NCBI RefSeq assembly: GCF_050314255.1
Contig: NZ_JBNPMZ010000003.1
Span: forward strand, 124,001-188,000
Length of the DNA: 64,000 nt
Direction: 5' to 3'
From: Claveliimonas sp034178805
GTDB lineage: Bacteria > Bacillota > Clostridia > Lachnospirales > Lachnospiraceae
Part shown: piece after piece, positions 26,271 through 35,147 of the stretch
How positions within the stretch are numbered: position 1 is the first letter of the stretch
Layout: every line of letters begins with the position of its first letter
The notes under the pieces: generated by a model
What the model was told of the DNA's origin: nothing
What the model saw: only the letters and a program-made list of their open reading frames with translations
The model's database searches: none
Translations under genes and position numbers: made by a program

Positions 26271-26855
26271 CTATGACTCCTTTGATTTTATCTTCTTATT
26301 GAATACATTCATGGCAGCCTCCGTATCACCGGTGACCATCATTTCCACCGCTTTTACTGCACGTTTGTATCCTTCCTCCATCAGTTCCCTGTCTTCTTTG
26401 GAAAAATGTCCCAGCACATAATCTGCCAGATCATACTGCTTCGGCTTTTCTCCTACTCCCACCTTGATACGAAGAAATACATCCGTACCAAGATGGGAAA
26501 TAATACTTTTAATTCCATTGTGTCCTCCGGCACTGCCCTTTTTCCGGATGCGGAGCTGTCCCACATCCAGACTCACGTCATCGTATATGATCAGAAGCTC
26601 CGATTCTTCATCTATTTTATAATAATCCACAAGACCGCGGATACTCTCACCGCTCAGATTCATATAAGTCTGCGGCTTTGCAAGGATCACCTTCTGTCCT
26701 CCAATGATCCCCTTACCTATAAATGCACGGTTCTTTCTATAATCCACAGAAATATTATATGCATCCGCAATCGCATCTATCACATCAAACCCCACATTAT
26801 GACGTGTTCCCTCATACTGAAGTGTAGGATTTCCAAGTCCAGCAATAATAAACAT
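26271..26855 (-). CDS. pth: Peptidyl-tRNA hydrolase
   Basis: Recycles peptidyl-tRNAs released from the ribosome. 194 residues. Family motifs: MFIIAGLGNPTLQYEGTRHNVGF with the catalytic His in the TRHNVGF segment, LAKPQTYMNLSGES, and IYDDVSLDVGQLRIRKKGSAGGHNG. Start at 26855 has AGGTGG upstream. The order pth-mfd-prsA-like is a common Firmicute arrangement. Confidence 0.96.
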   Translation of the reverse strand: MFIIAGLGNPTLQYEGTRHNVGFDVIDAIADAYNISVDYRKNRAFIGKGIIGGQKVILAKPQTYMNLSGESIRGLVDYYKIDEESELLIIYDDVSLDVGQLRIRKKGSAGGHNGIKSIISHLGTDVFLRIKVGVGEKPKQYDLADYVLGHFSKEDRELMEEGYKRAVKAVEMMVTGDTEAAMNVFNKKIKSKES

Positions 26856-26990
26856 ACCTATTCCACCTTTCCTTTTGCATACCCATTCTACAGGAAGCTG
26901 ATTCTTTTGTCACGCATTTTAGCATAATTCTTTCCGGCCTGTCATACATTATATAAAGTAAGAATATGATTCAGCCTATGGGAGGATATT

Positions 26991-27422
26991 ATGGGTTCCA
27001 AAACAAAAATTGTTGTACTACATATGAAAGAAATCATTTACACAGCCATATTCGCTGTGCTGGCTATAATTCTGATTCTGCTTCTGGTGTTTATGTTTCG
27101 TCCCGGAGCCAAAAAAGATGCAGGAAATACAGAAAAGTTTACCCCGGGCGTCTATACTTCCACCGTCTCGTTAAACAACACGGCCCTTGAAGTAGAAGTA
27201 ACTGTGGACGAATCCCATATTAACTCTATTCGATTTGCCAATCTGGATGAAACGGTTACCACCATGTTCCCGCTGATTCAGCCGACCATGGAAGAAATTG
27301 CGCAGCAGATCTGCGAAAAACAGTCCCTGAATGACGTCCAGTATTCTGAACAGACTCCCTATACTTCCCAAGTCATCATAAATGCCATCGATGATGCCCT
27401 GAAAAAAGCCGCAGTCAAATAG
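26991..27422 (+). CDS. Membrane-anchored protein with FMN-binding-like domain
   Basis: Protein of 143 residues of unknown function. A membrane segment (residues about 14-37, YTAIFAVLAIILILLLVFMF) anchors an exported domain. That domain resembles a degenerate FMN_bind fold: PGVYTSTVSLNNTALEVEVT, then VDESHINSIRFANLDET, and near the end TPYTSQVIINAIDDALKKA at the position where flavinylated proteins have SGAT-type motifs. The residues before the Thr are not canonical (SEQTPYTS), so covalent FMN is uncertain. ATG at 26991 has GGAGG five bases upstream. It stands alone on the plus strand, divergent from pth. Confidence 0.7.
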   Translation: MGSKTKIVVLHMKEIIYTAIFAVLAIILILLLVFMFRPGAKKDAGNTEKFTPGVYTSTVSLNNTALEVEVTVDESHINSIRFANLDETVTTMFPLIQPTMEEIAQQICEKQSLNDVQYSEQTPYTSQVIINAIDDALKKAAVK

Positions 27423-27436
27423 CTGCGGCTTCTTCA
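27404..27436 (+). terminator. Terminator overlapping the end of the FMN-binding-like gene
   Basis: Stem AAGCCGCAG with CTGCGGCTT around the stop codon, followed by a T-rich stretch. Confidence 0.65.
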
Positions 27437-27468
27437 TTGTCCCTCATCTCATTTTCAAAGAACGTATA

Positions 27469-27732
27469 CTACCCTTCCACGATCAGATACTGTCCGCTCG
27501 GGAGTGGAAAGACTTCTGCTGCCTCTTCAATCTCTTCCAGAGACATTCCATCCACATCCAGCCCCTCTTCTTCCAGAAATTCCTGTACCTGCTGGATACT
27601 GTTCACTACAACAGCCATGCAGTCCTCCAGAAAAGCCTCTGCTTCCTCCAGCGTCTCCGCCACAGGTTCATCAAATAACTGTCCCTGATTCTCCAGAAAT
27701 GTCTTCAGGCATTCTTCATCATATTCATACAT
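27469..27732 (-). CDS. Small acidic protein, unknown function
   Basis: Protein of 87 residues when started at the ATG at 27732 (MYEYDEECLKTFLENQ), which has GGAGG nine bases upstream; the ATG at 27741 directly abuts that site. The sequence is strongly acidic and helical (EPVAETLEEAEAFLEDC, EFLEEEGLDVDGMSLEEIEEA), with no membrane segment or known motif. It lies directly downstream of the HAD phosphatase gene on the same strand (22-base gap), so the two are probably co-transcribed. I do not recognise the family. Confidence 0.7.
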   Translation of the reverse strand: MYEYDEECLKTFLENQGQLFDEPVAETLEEAEAFLEDCMAVVVNSIQQVQEFLEEEGLDVDGMSLEEIEEAAEVFPLPSGQYLIVEG

Positions 27733-27754
27733 CTCAGACATCCTCCCTTGTGTT

Positions 27755-28405
27755 TTATAGTATGAATTGTAGTAATTCTTCCGGTCTGTCAATTACATAT
27801 TCTGCACCGGCATCTTTCAGAAGTTCTCTGGAACGAAAGCCCCATGATACACCTACGCATCTGACACCTGCCGCCTTCCCGGTAAAGATATCTACCTCAG
27901 AATCTCCCACGTACAGGCATTCCTCCTTCGAGACTCCCATCTGTTCCATCAGCAGATACACGCCTGCCGGATCGGGTTTTCTAGGGATCTCGTCACACTG
28001 CCCCTGAACGCAGGTGAACACATCTTCGCCAAAAATAGTCTTCACCACGTCTACCGTCTGTCCATGAGGCTTATTGGAGAGCACTCCAAGCATCACATTC
28101 TGACGCTTCAGATCTTCCAGCATGTGACAGATTCCATCATAAGGTGCTACATGATATGTACAGTTCTGACCGAATATACGCCGATACACTTCCATACCCT
28201 CATTAAGCCGTGATGCGCCCTCATCGCCTGATGCCTTCAGCGCCTTTTCAATCAGAACTTTTGCTCCATTTCCAACAAAGCTCCTGCACTGATCCGGGGT
28301 TATCTTTGGGAATCCCATCTCCTCCAGTGTGAGATTCACTGAATAGGTCAGGGATTCCAAAGTGTCTGTAAGTGTTCCATCCAAGTCAAAAATACAAGCT
28401 CTCAT
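27755..28405 (-). CDS. HAD-family phosphatase (phosphoglycolate phosphatase-like)
   Basis: Haloacid dehalogenase superfamily hydrolase of about 216 residues. Catalytic motif I is FDLDGTLTDT near the N-terminus, motif II is in GVLSNKPHG, the Lys and motif III in RKPDPAGVYLLM and YVGDSEVDI. The helical cap between motif I and II is the subfamily IA type of Gph and similar enzymes. The start at 28405 (MRACIFDLDGT) has AGGA upstream; the open frame to 28441 is not needed. Substrate cannot be decided; phosphoglycolate is one option, other sugar phosphates are equally possible. Confidence 0.88.
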   Translation of the reverse strand: MRACIFDLDGTLTDTLESLTYSVNLTLEEMGFPKITPDQCRSFVGNGAKVLIEKALKASGDEGASRLNEGMEVYRRIFGQNCTYHVAPYDGICHMLEDLKRQNVMLGVLSNKPHGQTVDVVKTIFGEDVFTCVQGQCDEIPRKPDPAGVYLLMEQMGVSKEECLYVGDSEVDIFTGKAAGVRCVGVSWGFRSRELLKDAGAEYVIDRPEELLQFIL

Positions 28406-28532
28406 AATAACGTTCCTGCTCACTCCTTTTCTTTTATGCATATATCATATTATGAACGATTAGAAAATGCAACCATATGGAACAGGAAAATCAAAGGAAT
28501 GTCCACATATTTTTCTTCGGCCATATTTTTCT

Positions 28533-29309
28533 TCAGCACAGGTACTGCCGCATCTGCTTTAATGCATTCTTTTCCAGCCGGCTCACCTGAGCCTGAGATA
28601 TCCGAACCTCCTGTGCAACCTCCATCTGAGTCTTTCCTTCAAAAAAACGAAGCTTTATGATATACCTTTCCCTTTCTCCCAGTCGCTCCATAGCCGCCTC
28701 CAGGGACAGGTCCTCAATCCATTTCTCTTCCCGGTTCTTCTTGTCACTGATCTGATCCATCACATACAAAGCATCCCCTCCGTCACTGTACACCGGTTCC
28801 TGCAGGCTCATAGGCACCTGGATCGCATCCAGTGCAAATACAATGTCCTCCTTGGAAATGCCGATCTCATCTGCAATTTCCTGGACAGTCGGCTCTTTTT
28901 GATGCTGTTTCACATAATTTTCTTTTGCGTAAATAGCTTTATATGCCGTATCCCGAAGAGACCGGCTGACCCGGATGGAATTATTATCCCTCATATACCG
29001 GCGTATTTCCCCGATGATCATAGGAACCGCATAAGTCGAGAATTTTACATCCAGCTCTGTATTAAAATTATTGATCGCTTTAATCAGACCGATACATCCA
29101 ATCTGAAATAAATCATCCGGATTTTCATTGCTGTTTGAAAAACGCTTGATTACGCTCAGCACCAGTCTGAGATTGCCTTTAATATACCGCTCCTTTGCCT
29201 CCTCATCCCCCTCTTTAATGCGGGCAAACAGTTCTTCTTTCTCCTCCTCACTCAGAATCGGAAGCTTTGAAGTATTCACTCCGCAGATTTCTACTTTTCC
29301 CTGTGCCAT
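28533..29309 (-). CDS. sigG: RNA polymerase sporulation sigma factor SigG
   Basis: Late forespore sigma factor of 258 residues. It has sigma-70 region 2 (LRLVLSVIKRFSNSNENPDDLFQ), region 3 (EPTVQEIADEIGISKEDI) and region 4 (LGERERYIIKLRFFEGKTQMEVA, then SQAQVSRLEKNALKQM). The N-terminal sequence VEICGVNTSKLPIL is the hallmark of SigG and separates it from SigF and SigB; in Bacillus this region contacts anti-sigma factors. In many relatives sigG lies beside sigE and spoIIGA; here those two are 10 kb away at 38.6-40.1 kb. Confidence 0.95.
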   Translation of the reverse strand: MAQGKVEICGVNTSKLPILSEEEKEELFARIKEGDEEAKERYIKGNLRLVLSVIKRFSNSNENPDDLFQIGCIGLIKAINNFNTELDVKFSTYAVPMIIGEIRRYMRDNNSIRVSRSLRDTAYKAIYAKENYVKQHQKEPTVQEIADEIGISKEDIVFALDAIQVPMSLQEPVYSDGGDALYVMDQISDKKNREEKWIEDLSLEAAMERLGERERYIIKLRFFEGKTQMEVAQEVRISQAQVSRLEKNALKQMRQYLC

Positions 29310-29460
29310 AATCAGAACCTCCTAGATGTATTTATGATTTATCTAGTAAAAATGATGCTCCGAGTATTCTTCAGGTATTCGTTCCATAGAAAAATTTAAT
29401 AAAGTTTTATCCCTTGACATACCATTCATGCATTTTTTTCCACACATCAAGCATTTTCCC

Positions 29461-29489
29461 TTTTCCATAAACTGGCAGTATGATATACT
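29461..29489 (+). promoter_or_regulatory. Promoter candidate of the SulP-Na/Pi operon
   Basis: -10 TATACT (29484-29489), 17-base spacer, weak -35 TTTTCC (29461-29466). A TTGACA also lies further upstream near 29413 but is too far from this -10. Confidence 0.4.
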
Positions 29490-29549
29490 TTGCGTGTCTG
29501 AATAAAAAACGATATAATTCTATTATTTCAAAAGGAGTTTTTAAAAGGA

Positions 29550-31193
29550 ATGGAAACTTTAAAACCAATGTTACTGACAACATTAAAGAGCTACAGCCGG
29601 GAACAGTTCGTCAAAGATGTAACCGCAGGAATCATTGTAGCCATCATCGCACTGCCCCTGTCCATTGCTCTTGCCCTGGCTTCCGGCGTAGGTCCGGAGG
29701 CAGGTATTTTCACTGCTATCGTAGCCGGATTTGTGATCTCTGCGCTGGGAGGAAGCGCAGTTCAGATTGCCGGACCGACGGCAGCATTTGCAACAATTGT
29801 TGCGGGAATCGTCGCAAAAAGCGGAACCGACGGCCTGATGGTTGCCACCATCCTTGCAGGAATCATCCTGATCATTATGGGATTCTGCCGGTTTGGAAGC
29901 CTGATCAAATTTATCCCCTTCAGTATTACTACCGGCTTCACCTCTGGTATCGCCGTGACCATCGTCATCGGGCAGCTGAAGGATTTCTTCGGTGTCACCT
30001 ATCCGGAAGGGGCGAAACCGGTAGAAACCATGGAAAAGCTGAAACTTTTCGGAGAATGCATTTCCACTGTAAATAAGGATGCACTGATCGTGGGAATCGT
30101 GAGTCTTGCAATCCTCATCATTTCCCCATACATTGCAAAGAAAATCCCCGGTTCCCTGCTGGCAGTCATCGGCGGTATCGCCATGGTAAAGCTTCTGCCT
30201 CTTCAGGTAAATACCATCGGAGATTTATACAGCATCAGTAACAGTCTTCCCACCTTTCATCTTCCGTCCGTGAACTATGAACTGGTGAAGACCGCTCTTC
30301 CGGATGCATTTACCATTGCACTTCTGGCAGCGATTGAATCTCTGCTCTCCTGCGTAGTGGCAGATGGAATGATCAACAGCAAACACCGCTCCAACATGGA
30401 ACTTGTCGCACAGGGTGCCGGCAACATGGCCTCTGCATTCTTCGGCGGAATCCCGGCAACGGGGGCTATCGCAAGAACCGCAGCCAACATTAAGAACGGC
30501 GGACGTACCCCGATTGCCGGTATCGTTCACTCTGTCACTCTGGTGCTGGTCCTTGTGATTCTGATGCCTTATGCCGGTCTGATTCCGATGCCGACCATCG
30601 CAGCCATCCTTTTCATGGTTGCCTACAACATGTGCCAGTGGCGTACCTTTGTACATATGCTGAAGACCTCTCCAAAGAGCGACATTTCCGTATTGCTGAT
30701 TACATTTGTTCTTACGATCGTGTTTGACCTGGTAATCGCAATCGAATTCGGTATGGTTCTGGCTTGCATGACATTCTTAAAGCGAATGAGCGACGAAACC
30801 TCCGTGCGCGGCTGGACTTATGTGGATGACGACAGCGCAGAAGTAAATGAGCACCTGCGCAAGCTTCCGAAAGGCGTACGGGTTTATGAGATCACCGGTC
30901 CTCTTTTCTTCGGTGCAGCCAATATTATTGAACAGATTATCGTAGAAGATTCCACCAAATGTCTGGTACTGCGTATGCGTGCAGTTCCTTCTATTGATAC
31001 CACGTCACTGAATGCACTGGTGGAATTACAGAACAAATGCCAGAAGCTTGGCATCACCATGATTCTGTCTCATGTGAATCCACAGCCGGAGAAGGCTATG
31101 AAAAAGGCCGGATTTGCCGACAGAATCGGTCAGGAGAATTTCCGGCCGAATATTGAAGCAGCTCTTCAGAGAGCAGAAGAAATTGTAAGTTAA
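29550..31193 (+). CDS. SulP-family inorganic anion transporter
   Basis: Membrane transporter of 547 residues in the SulP/SLC26 family. The N-terminal part has many hydrophobic segments, with the family signature GAGNMASAFFGGIPATGAIA in the middle. The C-terminal STAS domain covers about residues 440-545 (GVRVYEITGPLFFGAANIIE, VPSIDTTSLNAL). SulP proteins carry sulfate, bicarbonate or dicarboxylates; the sequence does not decide. Its start has a purine-rich site (AAAGGAGTTTTTAAAAGGA) upstream. It lies 18 bases before a Na/Pi cotransporter gene on the same strand; the two form an anion-uptake operon. Confidence 0.9.
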   Translation: METLKPMLLTTLKSYSREQFVKDVTAGIIVAIIALPLSIALALASGVGPEAGIFTAIVAGFVISALGGSAVQIAGPTAAFATIVAGIVAKSGTDGLMVATILAGIILIIMGFCRFGSLIKFIPFSITTGFTSGIAVTIVIGQLKDFFGVTYPEGAKPVETMEKLKLFGECISTVNKDALIVGIVSLAILIISPYIAKKIPGSLLAVIGGIAMVKLLPLQVNTIGDLYSISNSLPTFHLPSVNYELVKTALPDAFTIALLAAIESLLSCVVADGMINSKHRSNMELVAQGAGNMASAFFGGIPATGAIARTAANIKNGGRTPIAGIVHSVTLVLVLVILMPYAGLIPMPTIAAILFMVAYNMCQWRTFVHMLKTSPKSDISVLLITFVLTIVFDLVIAIEFGMVLACMTFLKRMSDETSVRGWTYVDDDSAEVNEHLRKLPKGVRVYEITGPLFFGAANIIEQIIVEDSTKCLVLRMRAVPSIDTTSLNALVELQNKCQKLGITMILSHVNPQPEKAMKKAGFADRIGQENFRPNIEAALQRAEEIVS

Positions 31194-31211
31194 GGAGATA
31201 ATAAATAAAAA

Positions 31212-32837
31212 ATGAACACAAGCGATGTATTGCTGCTTCTTGGCGGCCTGGCACTCTTTCTGTATGGAATGCAGATGATGAGTAATGGTCTGGAAACCAC
31301 CGCCGGAAATAAAATGAAAGAAATACTGGAAAAATTAACATCGAACCGCATCAAAGGAGTACTGGCAGGTGCTCTGATCACTGCCGTTATTCAGTCTTCC
31401 TCCGCCACCACGGTTATGGTAGTCGGATTTGTAAATTCCGGGCTGATGACTCTGAATCAGGCAGTATGGGTCATCATGGGTGCCAACATCGGTACTACCA
31501 TTACCGGACAGCTGATTGCACTGGACATCGGATCCATTGCTCCGCTAATTGCTTTTGTAAGCGTTACTGTCATTCTATTTTCCAAAAACGAAAAGGCCCG
31601 ACATATCGCTTCCATTTTCGCCGGCCTTGGCGTCCTCTTTATCGGTATGGGAATGATGGGTAATGCCATGGAGCCTCTGCAAAATTCAGAGACTTTTCTG
31701 CGTTTTATGACCAGTGCATCCAATCCTCTGATTGGCATACTGGTCGGTGCTGTATTTACCGCCATTATCCAGTCCTCTTCCGCCTCCGTCGGAATTCTGC
31801 AGGCACTTGCTGCGACGGGAATGGTTCCACTCTCCAGCGCCGTATTCATCCTGTTTGGACAGAACATCGGAACCTGTATTACAGCGGTCCTTGCTTCCAT
31901 CGGAACAAAAGCAAATGCGAAACGTACTACCGTTATCCATCTGATGTTTAACATAATCGGAACCATAATTTTTACCGTTATCTGTATGGCAACTCCATTT
32001 GTAAGCTGGATGGAAATGTTAAATCCAAACCCGGTAGCGCAGGTTGCAAATGTACATACTACCTTCAATATTGTAACCACTCTTCTACTACTCCCGTTTG
32101 GAAACATGATGGCCGAAATCGCCCAGCGGATTCTTCCTGACAGCGAAGTTCCTGAAACACCGAACCGAATTCTTAAGTATATCGCTCCCTTTGATGGCAT
32201 GTATGTCATGGGTCATGGAGCTGTCGCTATCTCCCAGCTGGAACAGGAGGTTACCCGCATGTATCAGATGGCAGTAGAAAATGTAAAATCAGCTTACGAC
32301 GCACTGCTGACAAGAAACATGAAATCTCTGGAAGAAATCACTGACCGGGAGGCCTATATCGATTTCCTGAATGAACAGATTGCCAGATACATTGTCAGTC
32401 TGATGCCGATGGAAATGTCGGAAGAAGACGCCAAACGAATCAACAGCTTTTATATGATTATCGGGAACATTGAGCGAATCGGAGATCATGCAATGAACAT
32501 TGCCGAGTATCTGAATTCCATGCAGAAATGGTCCGTCAGCTTCTCTGACAGTGCCCTGGCTGAGATTGAAAAAATGAAGGATATCAGCATGAAAATACTG
32601 GAACATATTCATTTCTCTGTAAATGCAGATTATCATATCATGCTTTACGAGACCATAAGATATGAGACTCTCATGGACGATATGCAGAAAAAATTCCTGA
32701 AGCGGCAGTTAAAACGTGCGCGGAAGGGTGATTGTAAGGCAGAAGAAGGCATCCTGTATTCCGAACTTTTGACAGACTTCGAGCGAATCGGAGACAACGC
32801 AAGAAACCTGGCAGAAATCTGTGCAGGGATGAATTAA
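31212..32837 (+). CDS. Na/Pi cotransporter family protein with PhoU-like tail
   Basis: 541 residues. The membrane half (about residues 1-310) contains the two QSSS repeats of the NptA/YjbB family: VIQSSSATTVMVVGF and IIQSSSASVGILQALA, each in an inverted-repeat half. The cytoplasmic C-terminal half (about 340-541) consists of PhoU-like helices (RIGDHAMNIAEYLNS and FERIGDNARNLAEI). It is predicted to import phosphate with sodium and to sense phosphate through the PhoU part. Second gene of the operon with the SulP transporter, and followed by a strong terminator. Confidence 0.92.
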   Translation: MNTSDVLLLLGGLALFLYGMQMMSNGLETTAGNKMKEILEKLTSNRIKGVLAGALITAVIQSSSATTVMVVGFVNSGLMTLNQAVWVIMGANIGTTITGQLIALDIGSIAPLIAFVSVTVILFSKNEKARHIASIFAGLGVLFIGMGMMGNAMEPLQNSETFLRFMTSASNPLIGILVGAVFTAIIQSSSASVGILQALAATGMVPLSSAVFILFGQNIGTCITAVLASIGTKANAKRTTVIHLMFNIIGTIIFTVICMATPFVSWMEMLNPNPVAQVANVHTTFNIVTTLLLLPFGNMMAEIAQRILPDSEVPETPNRILKYIAPFDGMYVMGHGAVAISQLEQEVTRMYQMAVENVKSAYDALLTRNMKSLEEITDREAYIDFLNEQIARYIVSLMPMEMSEEDAKRINSFYMIIGNIERIGDHAMNIAEYLNSMQKWSVSFSDSALAEIEKMKDISMKILEHIHFSVNADYHIMLYETIRYETLMDDMQKKFLKRQLKRARKGDCKAEEGILYSELLTDFERIGDNARNLAEICAGMN

Positions 32838-32862
32838 TCTATCTGAATTAACCCGTCGATAT

Positions 32863-32902
32863 AGGGGGATGGCAAGTTCAAAACTCGCCCATCCCCCTTT
32901 TT
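32863..32902 (+). terminator. Terminator after the Na/Pi cotransporter
   Basis: Strong stem AGGGGGATGG with CCATCCCCCT (slight offset by CG), loop about 15 bases, then TTTTT. Confidence 0.85.
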
Positions 32903-32921
32903 ACGTTGCCATGCATACGCC

Positions 32922-32945
32922 AAAAAAGTTCAGTGGAACTTTTTT
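32922..32945. terminator. Second, perfect bidirectional hairpin
   Basis: AAAAAAGTTC and GAACTTTTTT with a 4-base loop, A and T tracts on both sides, directly after the previous terminator. Likely a backup terminator. Confidence 0.6.
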
Positions 32946-32969
32946 AGCGGAAAATTCCTTTTTCTTCTA

Positions 32970-33245
32970 TCTGACACGTAGATTTTGAGGTTTCCTACGT
33001 GGGAAATCACAAATTTTTCTATTTGACACGTAGCTTTTTAACACTTACTACGCGGGAAATCACAATTTCTTCTGCCTGACACGTAGGATTTTGTTTTTTC
33101 TACGTGGGGATTTGGAATTTCTGCATTCTGGCACGTAGGACAGCGATTTTTCTACGTGGGGATTTGGAATTTCTGCATTCTTACACGTAGGACTGCGTTT
33201 TTTCTACGTGGGGATTTATAATTTTTGCATTCTGACACGTAGGAC
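32970..33245. repeat. Tandem array of 52-53 bp hairpin units
   Basis: CACGTAG occurs at 32975, 33027, 33080, 33132, 33184 and 33236 and CTACGTG (one copy CTACGCG) at 32995, 33048, 33100, 33152 and 33204. Five full units and a partial sixth result, period 52 or 53 bases. In each unit the two heptamers are perfect inverted repeats with a 13- or 14-base variable loop, and the 25-base segment between units (GGGGATTTGGAATTTCTGCA) is conserved. Units 1-2 are more diverged than units 3-5. No reading frame fits the period. It fills most of the gene-free 560 bases between the Na/Pi gene and the ABC exporter; the rest of the gap holds terminators only. Confidence 0.85.
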
Positions 33246-33321
33246 TGCCACCGGCTTCACCCTCCTCCGGCATGCACCTCGATTCCGCTCCGCTTCATCT
33301 CGGTCACGGACTTCGTCCTAT

Positions 33322-33385
33322 AATAACAGAAAACCGCCTCCCTGCCTGTGTGCGAGCACACAGCAGGTGGCGGTTTTCTGTTATT
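33322..33385 (-). terminator. Long hairpin terminator of the ABC exporter operon
   Basis: Nearly perfect inverted repeat of 64 bases: AATAACAGAAAACCGCC pairs with GGCGGTTTTCTGTTATT, and inside it CTGTGTGC pairs with GCACACAG. The AAAA and TTTT tracts next to the GC core give terminators in both directions. It lies 13 bases after the exporter stop. Confidence 0.75.
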
Positions 33386-33398
33386 GCATGCCTCATGT

Positions 33399-35147
33399 CT
33401 AACGTGCAAACTGGGCCTGATATAGTTTTGCGTAGAATCCGTTTTGGCGGAGCAAGTCTTCGTGTTTTCCCTGTTCTACGATGTTGCCGTCCCGCATGAC
33501 CAGGATGACATCGGCTTCCCGGATTGTGGAGAGCCGGTGGGCTACGATGAAGGATGTTCTACCTTCCATCATCTTGGCGAAGGCGTTCTGGATTTTCAGC
33601 TCGGTTCTGGTATCGATGGAGGATGTAGCCTCATCCAGTATGAGCATCGGCGGCAGGCAAAGCATGACTCTCGCGATGCAGAGCAGCTGTTTCTGCCCCT
33701 GTGACAGCATACCGCCGTCCTCTCCCAGCACCGTGTCATATCCATCAGGCATTCGCATGATGAAGCTGTGACAGTGTGCCTCTTTTGCTGCCCGGATGAT
33801 TTCTTCCCTGGTTGCGTCCGGCTTGCCATAAGCAATATTTTCTCCCACAGTACCGGACTTAAGCCATGTTTCCTGCAGCACCATTCCAAAATTAGCTCTC
33901 AGGCTCTCTCTGGTAATATCCCGGTTGTCTGTTCCGTCAATCCGAATCGCACCCTGATTCACCTCATAGAACCGCATCAGCAGATTGATCAGCGTAGACT
34001 TTCCGCATCCGGTAGGCCCTACAATGGCTACTCTCTGTCCCGGCTTCACTTTCAGGTTCAGATCTTCGATCAGTTTCCGGTCTGCCGTATAGGAAAAATA
34101 GACATGCTCTATGTCCACATTGCCCCGGGCATCTGTAAGCACTCTTGCATCCGGAGCATCCTCCTTCATCTTCTGTTCATCGATCAGTTCAAATACTCTG
34201 GAAGCAGAAGCAAGGGAATTCTGAAGCTCTGTGACCACCCCGGATATCTCATTAAATGGCTTGGTGTACTGATTTGCATAATTCAGAAAACTGGTTAGCT
34301 GTCCGACCGTAATATGCCCTCTAACCGCCATCAACGCTCCAAAGAATCCAACTGCTGCATACACAATGGAATTTACAAACCGGGTGGAAGGATTCACGAT
34401 GGAAGAAAAGAAAGTGGCACTCATGGAATATCCGGCCAGCTTCTCATTGATTTTCTCAAATGCTTCTTTTCCCTCTTTTTCATGTGAAAATGCTTTCACC
34501 ACTTTCAGATTTCCAATCATCTCATCAATGAGGGAGGTCATCTCTCCTCTGGTCTGTGACTGGCACTTAAACATGGTAAATGTCTTTTTTGCAATAAATT
34601 TTGCCACAAAGAAAGATAAAGGAGTCACTGCCACTACAACCAGTGTAATCATCGGATGAATACTCAGCATAAAGAGCAGGGTCCCCAGAATGGTTGCCAC
34701 ACCGCTGAACAGCTGGGTAAATCCCATCAGAAGTCCCTCCGAGAACTGATCCGTGTCAGTAATGATCCTGCTGACAATGTCTCCGGAAGGATGGTTGTCC
34801 ACATAGCTTACAGGCAGCTTCTGAATATGATTAAAAGCACGGGTACGGATATCTTCCACCACGTGATAAGTCACTTTATTATTAATATGATTTTTCAGCC
34901 ACTGGGCTACCGCAATCGCCGCTGTAACGATAAGGATTTTCTGTAAAATTCTCATAAGCGCCGGGAAATTCACCTGTTCCGGACCGATAATCTGATCCAC
35001 CGCATGACCGGTGAGAATCGGTACGTACAGAGTCAGTCCCACTGCAACTGCAGAAAAAAAGATCGACAGAAATACCAGTATCTTATATCGGGAGATATAC
35101 CGCAGTATTCTTCTCAAAGTTGTCCTGTTCTTTTTTGTTTTATCCAC
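33399..35147 (-). CDS. ABC exporter half-transporter, subunit with intact Walker B
   Basis: ABC transporter with six membrane helices (residues about 20-320) fused to an ATPase domain. Walker A is GPTGCGKST, Q-loop MVLQETW, signature LSQGQKQ (not the usual LSGGQ), Walker B LILDEATSSID with the catalytic Glu, and H-loop VAHRLST. About 583 residues. GTG at 35147 is chosen because it overlaps the stop of the upstream partner by eight bases and has a GGAGGTGGAG site; the longer frame up to 35279 lies within the partner gene. With its partner it forms a heterodimeric exporter (multidrug, peptide or lipid; substrate unknown). Confidence 0.93.
   Translation of the reverse strand: MDKTKKNRTTLRRILRYISRYKILVFLSIFFSAVAVGLTLYVPILTGHAVDQIIGPEQVNFPALMRILQKILIVTAAIAVAQWLKNHINNKVTYHVVEDIRTRAFNHIQKLPVSYVDNHPSGDIVSRIITDTDQFSEGLLMGFTQLFSGVATILGTLLFMLSIHPMITLVVVAVTPLSFFVAKFIAKKTFTMFKCQSQTRGEMTSLIDEMIGNLKVVKAFSHEKEGKEAFEKINEKLAGYSMSATFFSSIVNPSTRFVNSIVYAAVGFFGALMAVRGHITVGQLTSFLNYANQYTKPFNEISGVVTELQNSLASASRVFELIDEQKMKEDAPDARVLTDARGNVDIEHVYFSYTADRKLIEDLNLKVKPGQRVAIVGPTGCGKSTLINLLMRFYEVNQGAIRIDGTDNRDITRESLRANFGMVLQETWLKSGTVGENIAYGKPDATREEIIRAAKEAHCHSFIMRMPDGYDTVLGEDGGMLSQGQKQLLCIARVMLCLPPMLILDEATSSIDTRTELKIQNAFAKMMEGRTSFIVAHRLSTIREADVILVMRDGNIVEQGKHEDLLRQNGFYAKLYQAQFAR

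Noticed and set aside
32970..33245. CRISPR array
   Set aside because: The spacing is regular, but the parts between the inverted heptamers are partly conserved rather than unique, the loops are only 13-14 bases, and no cas gene is in the window.
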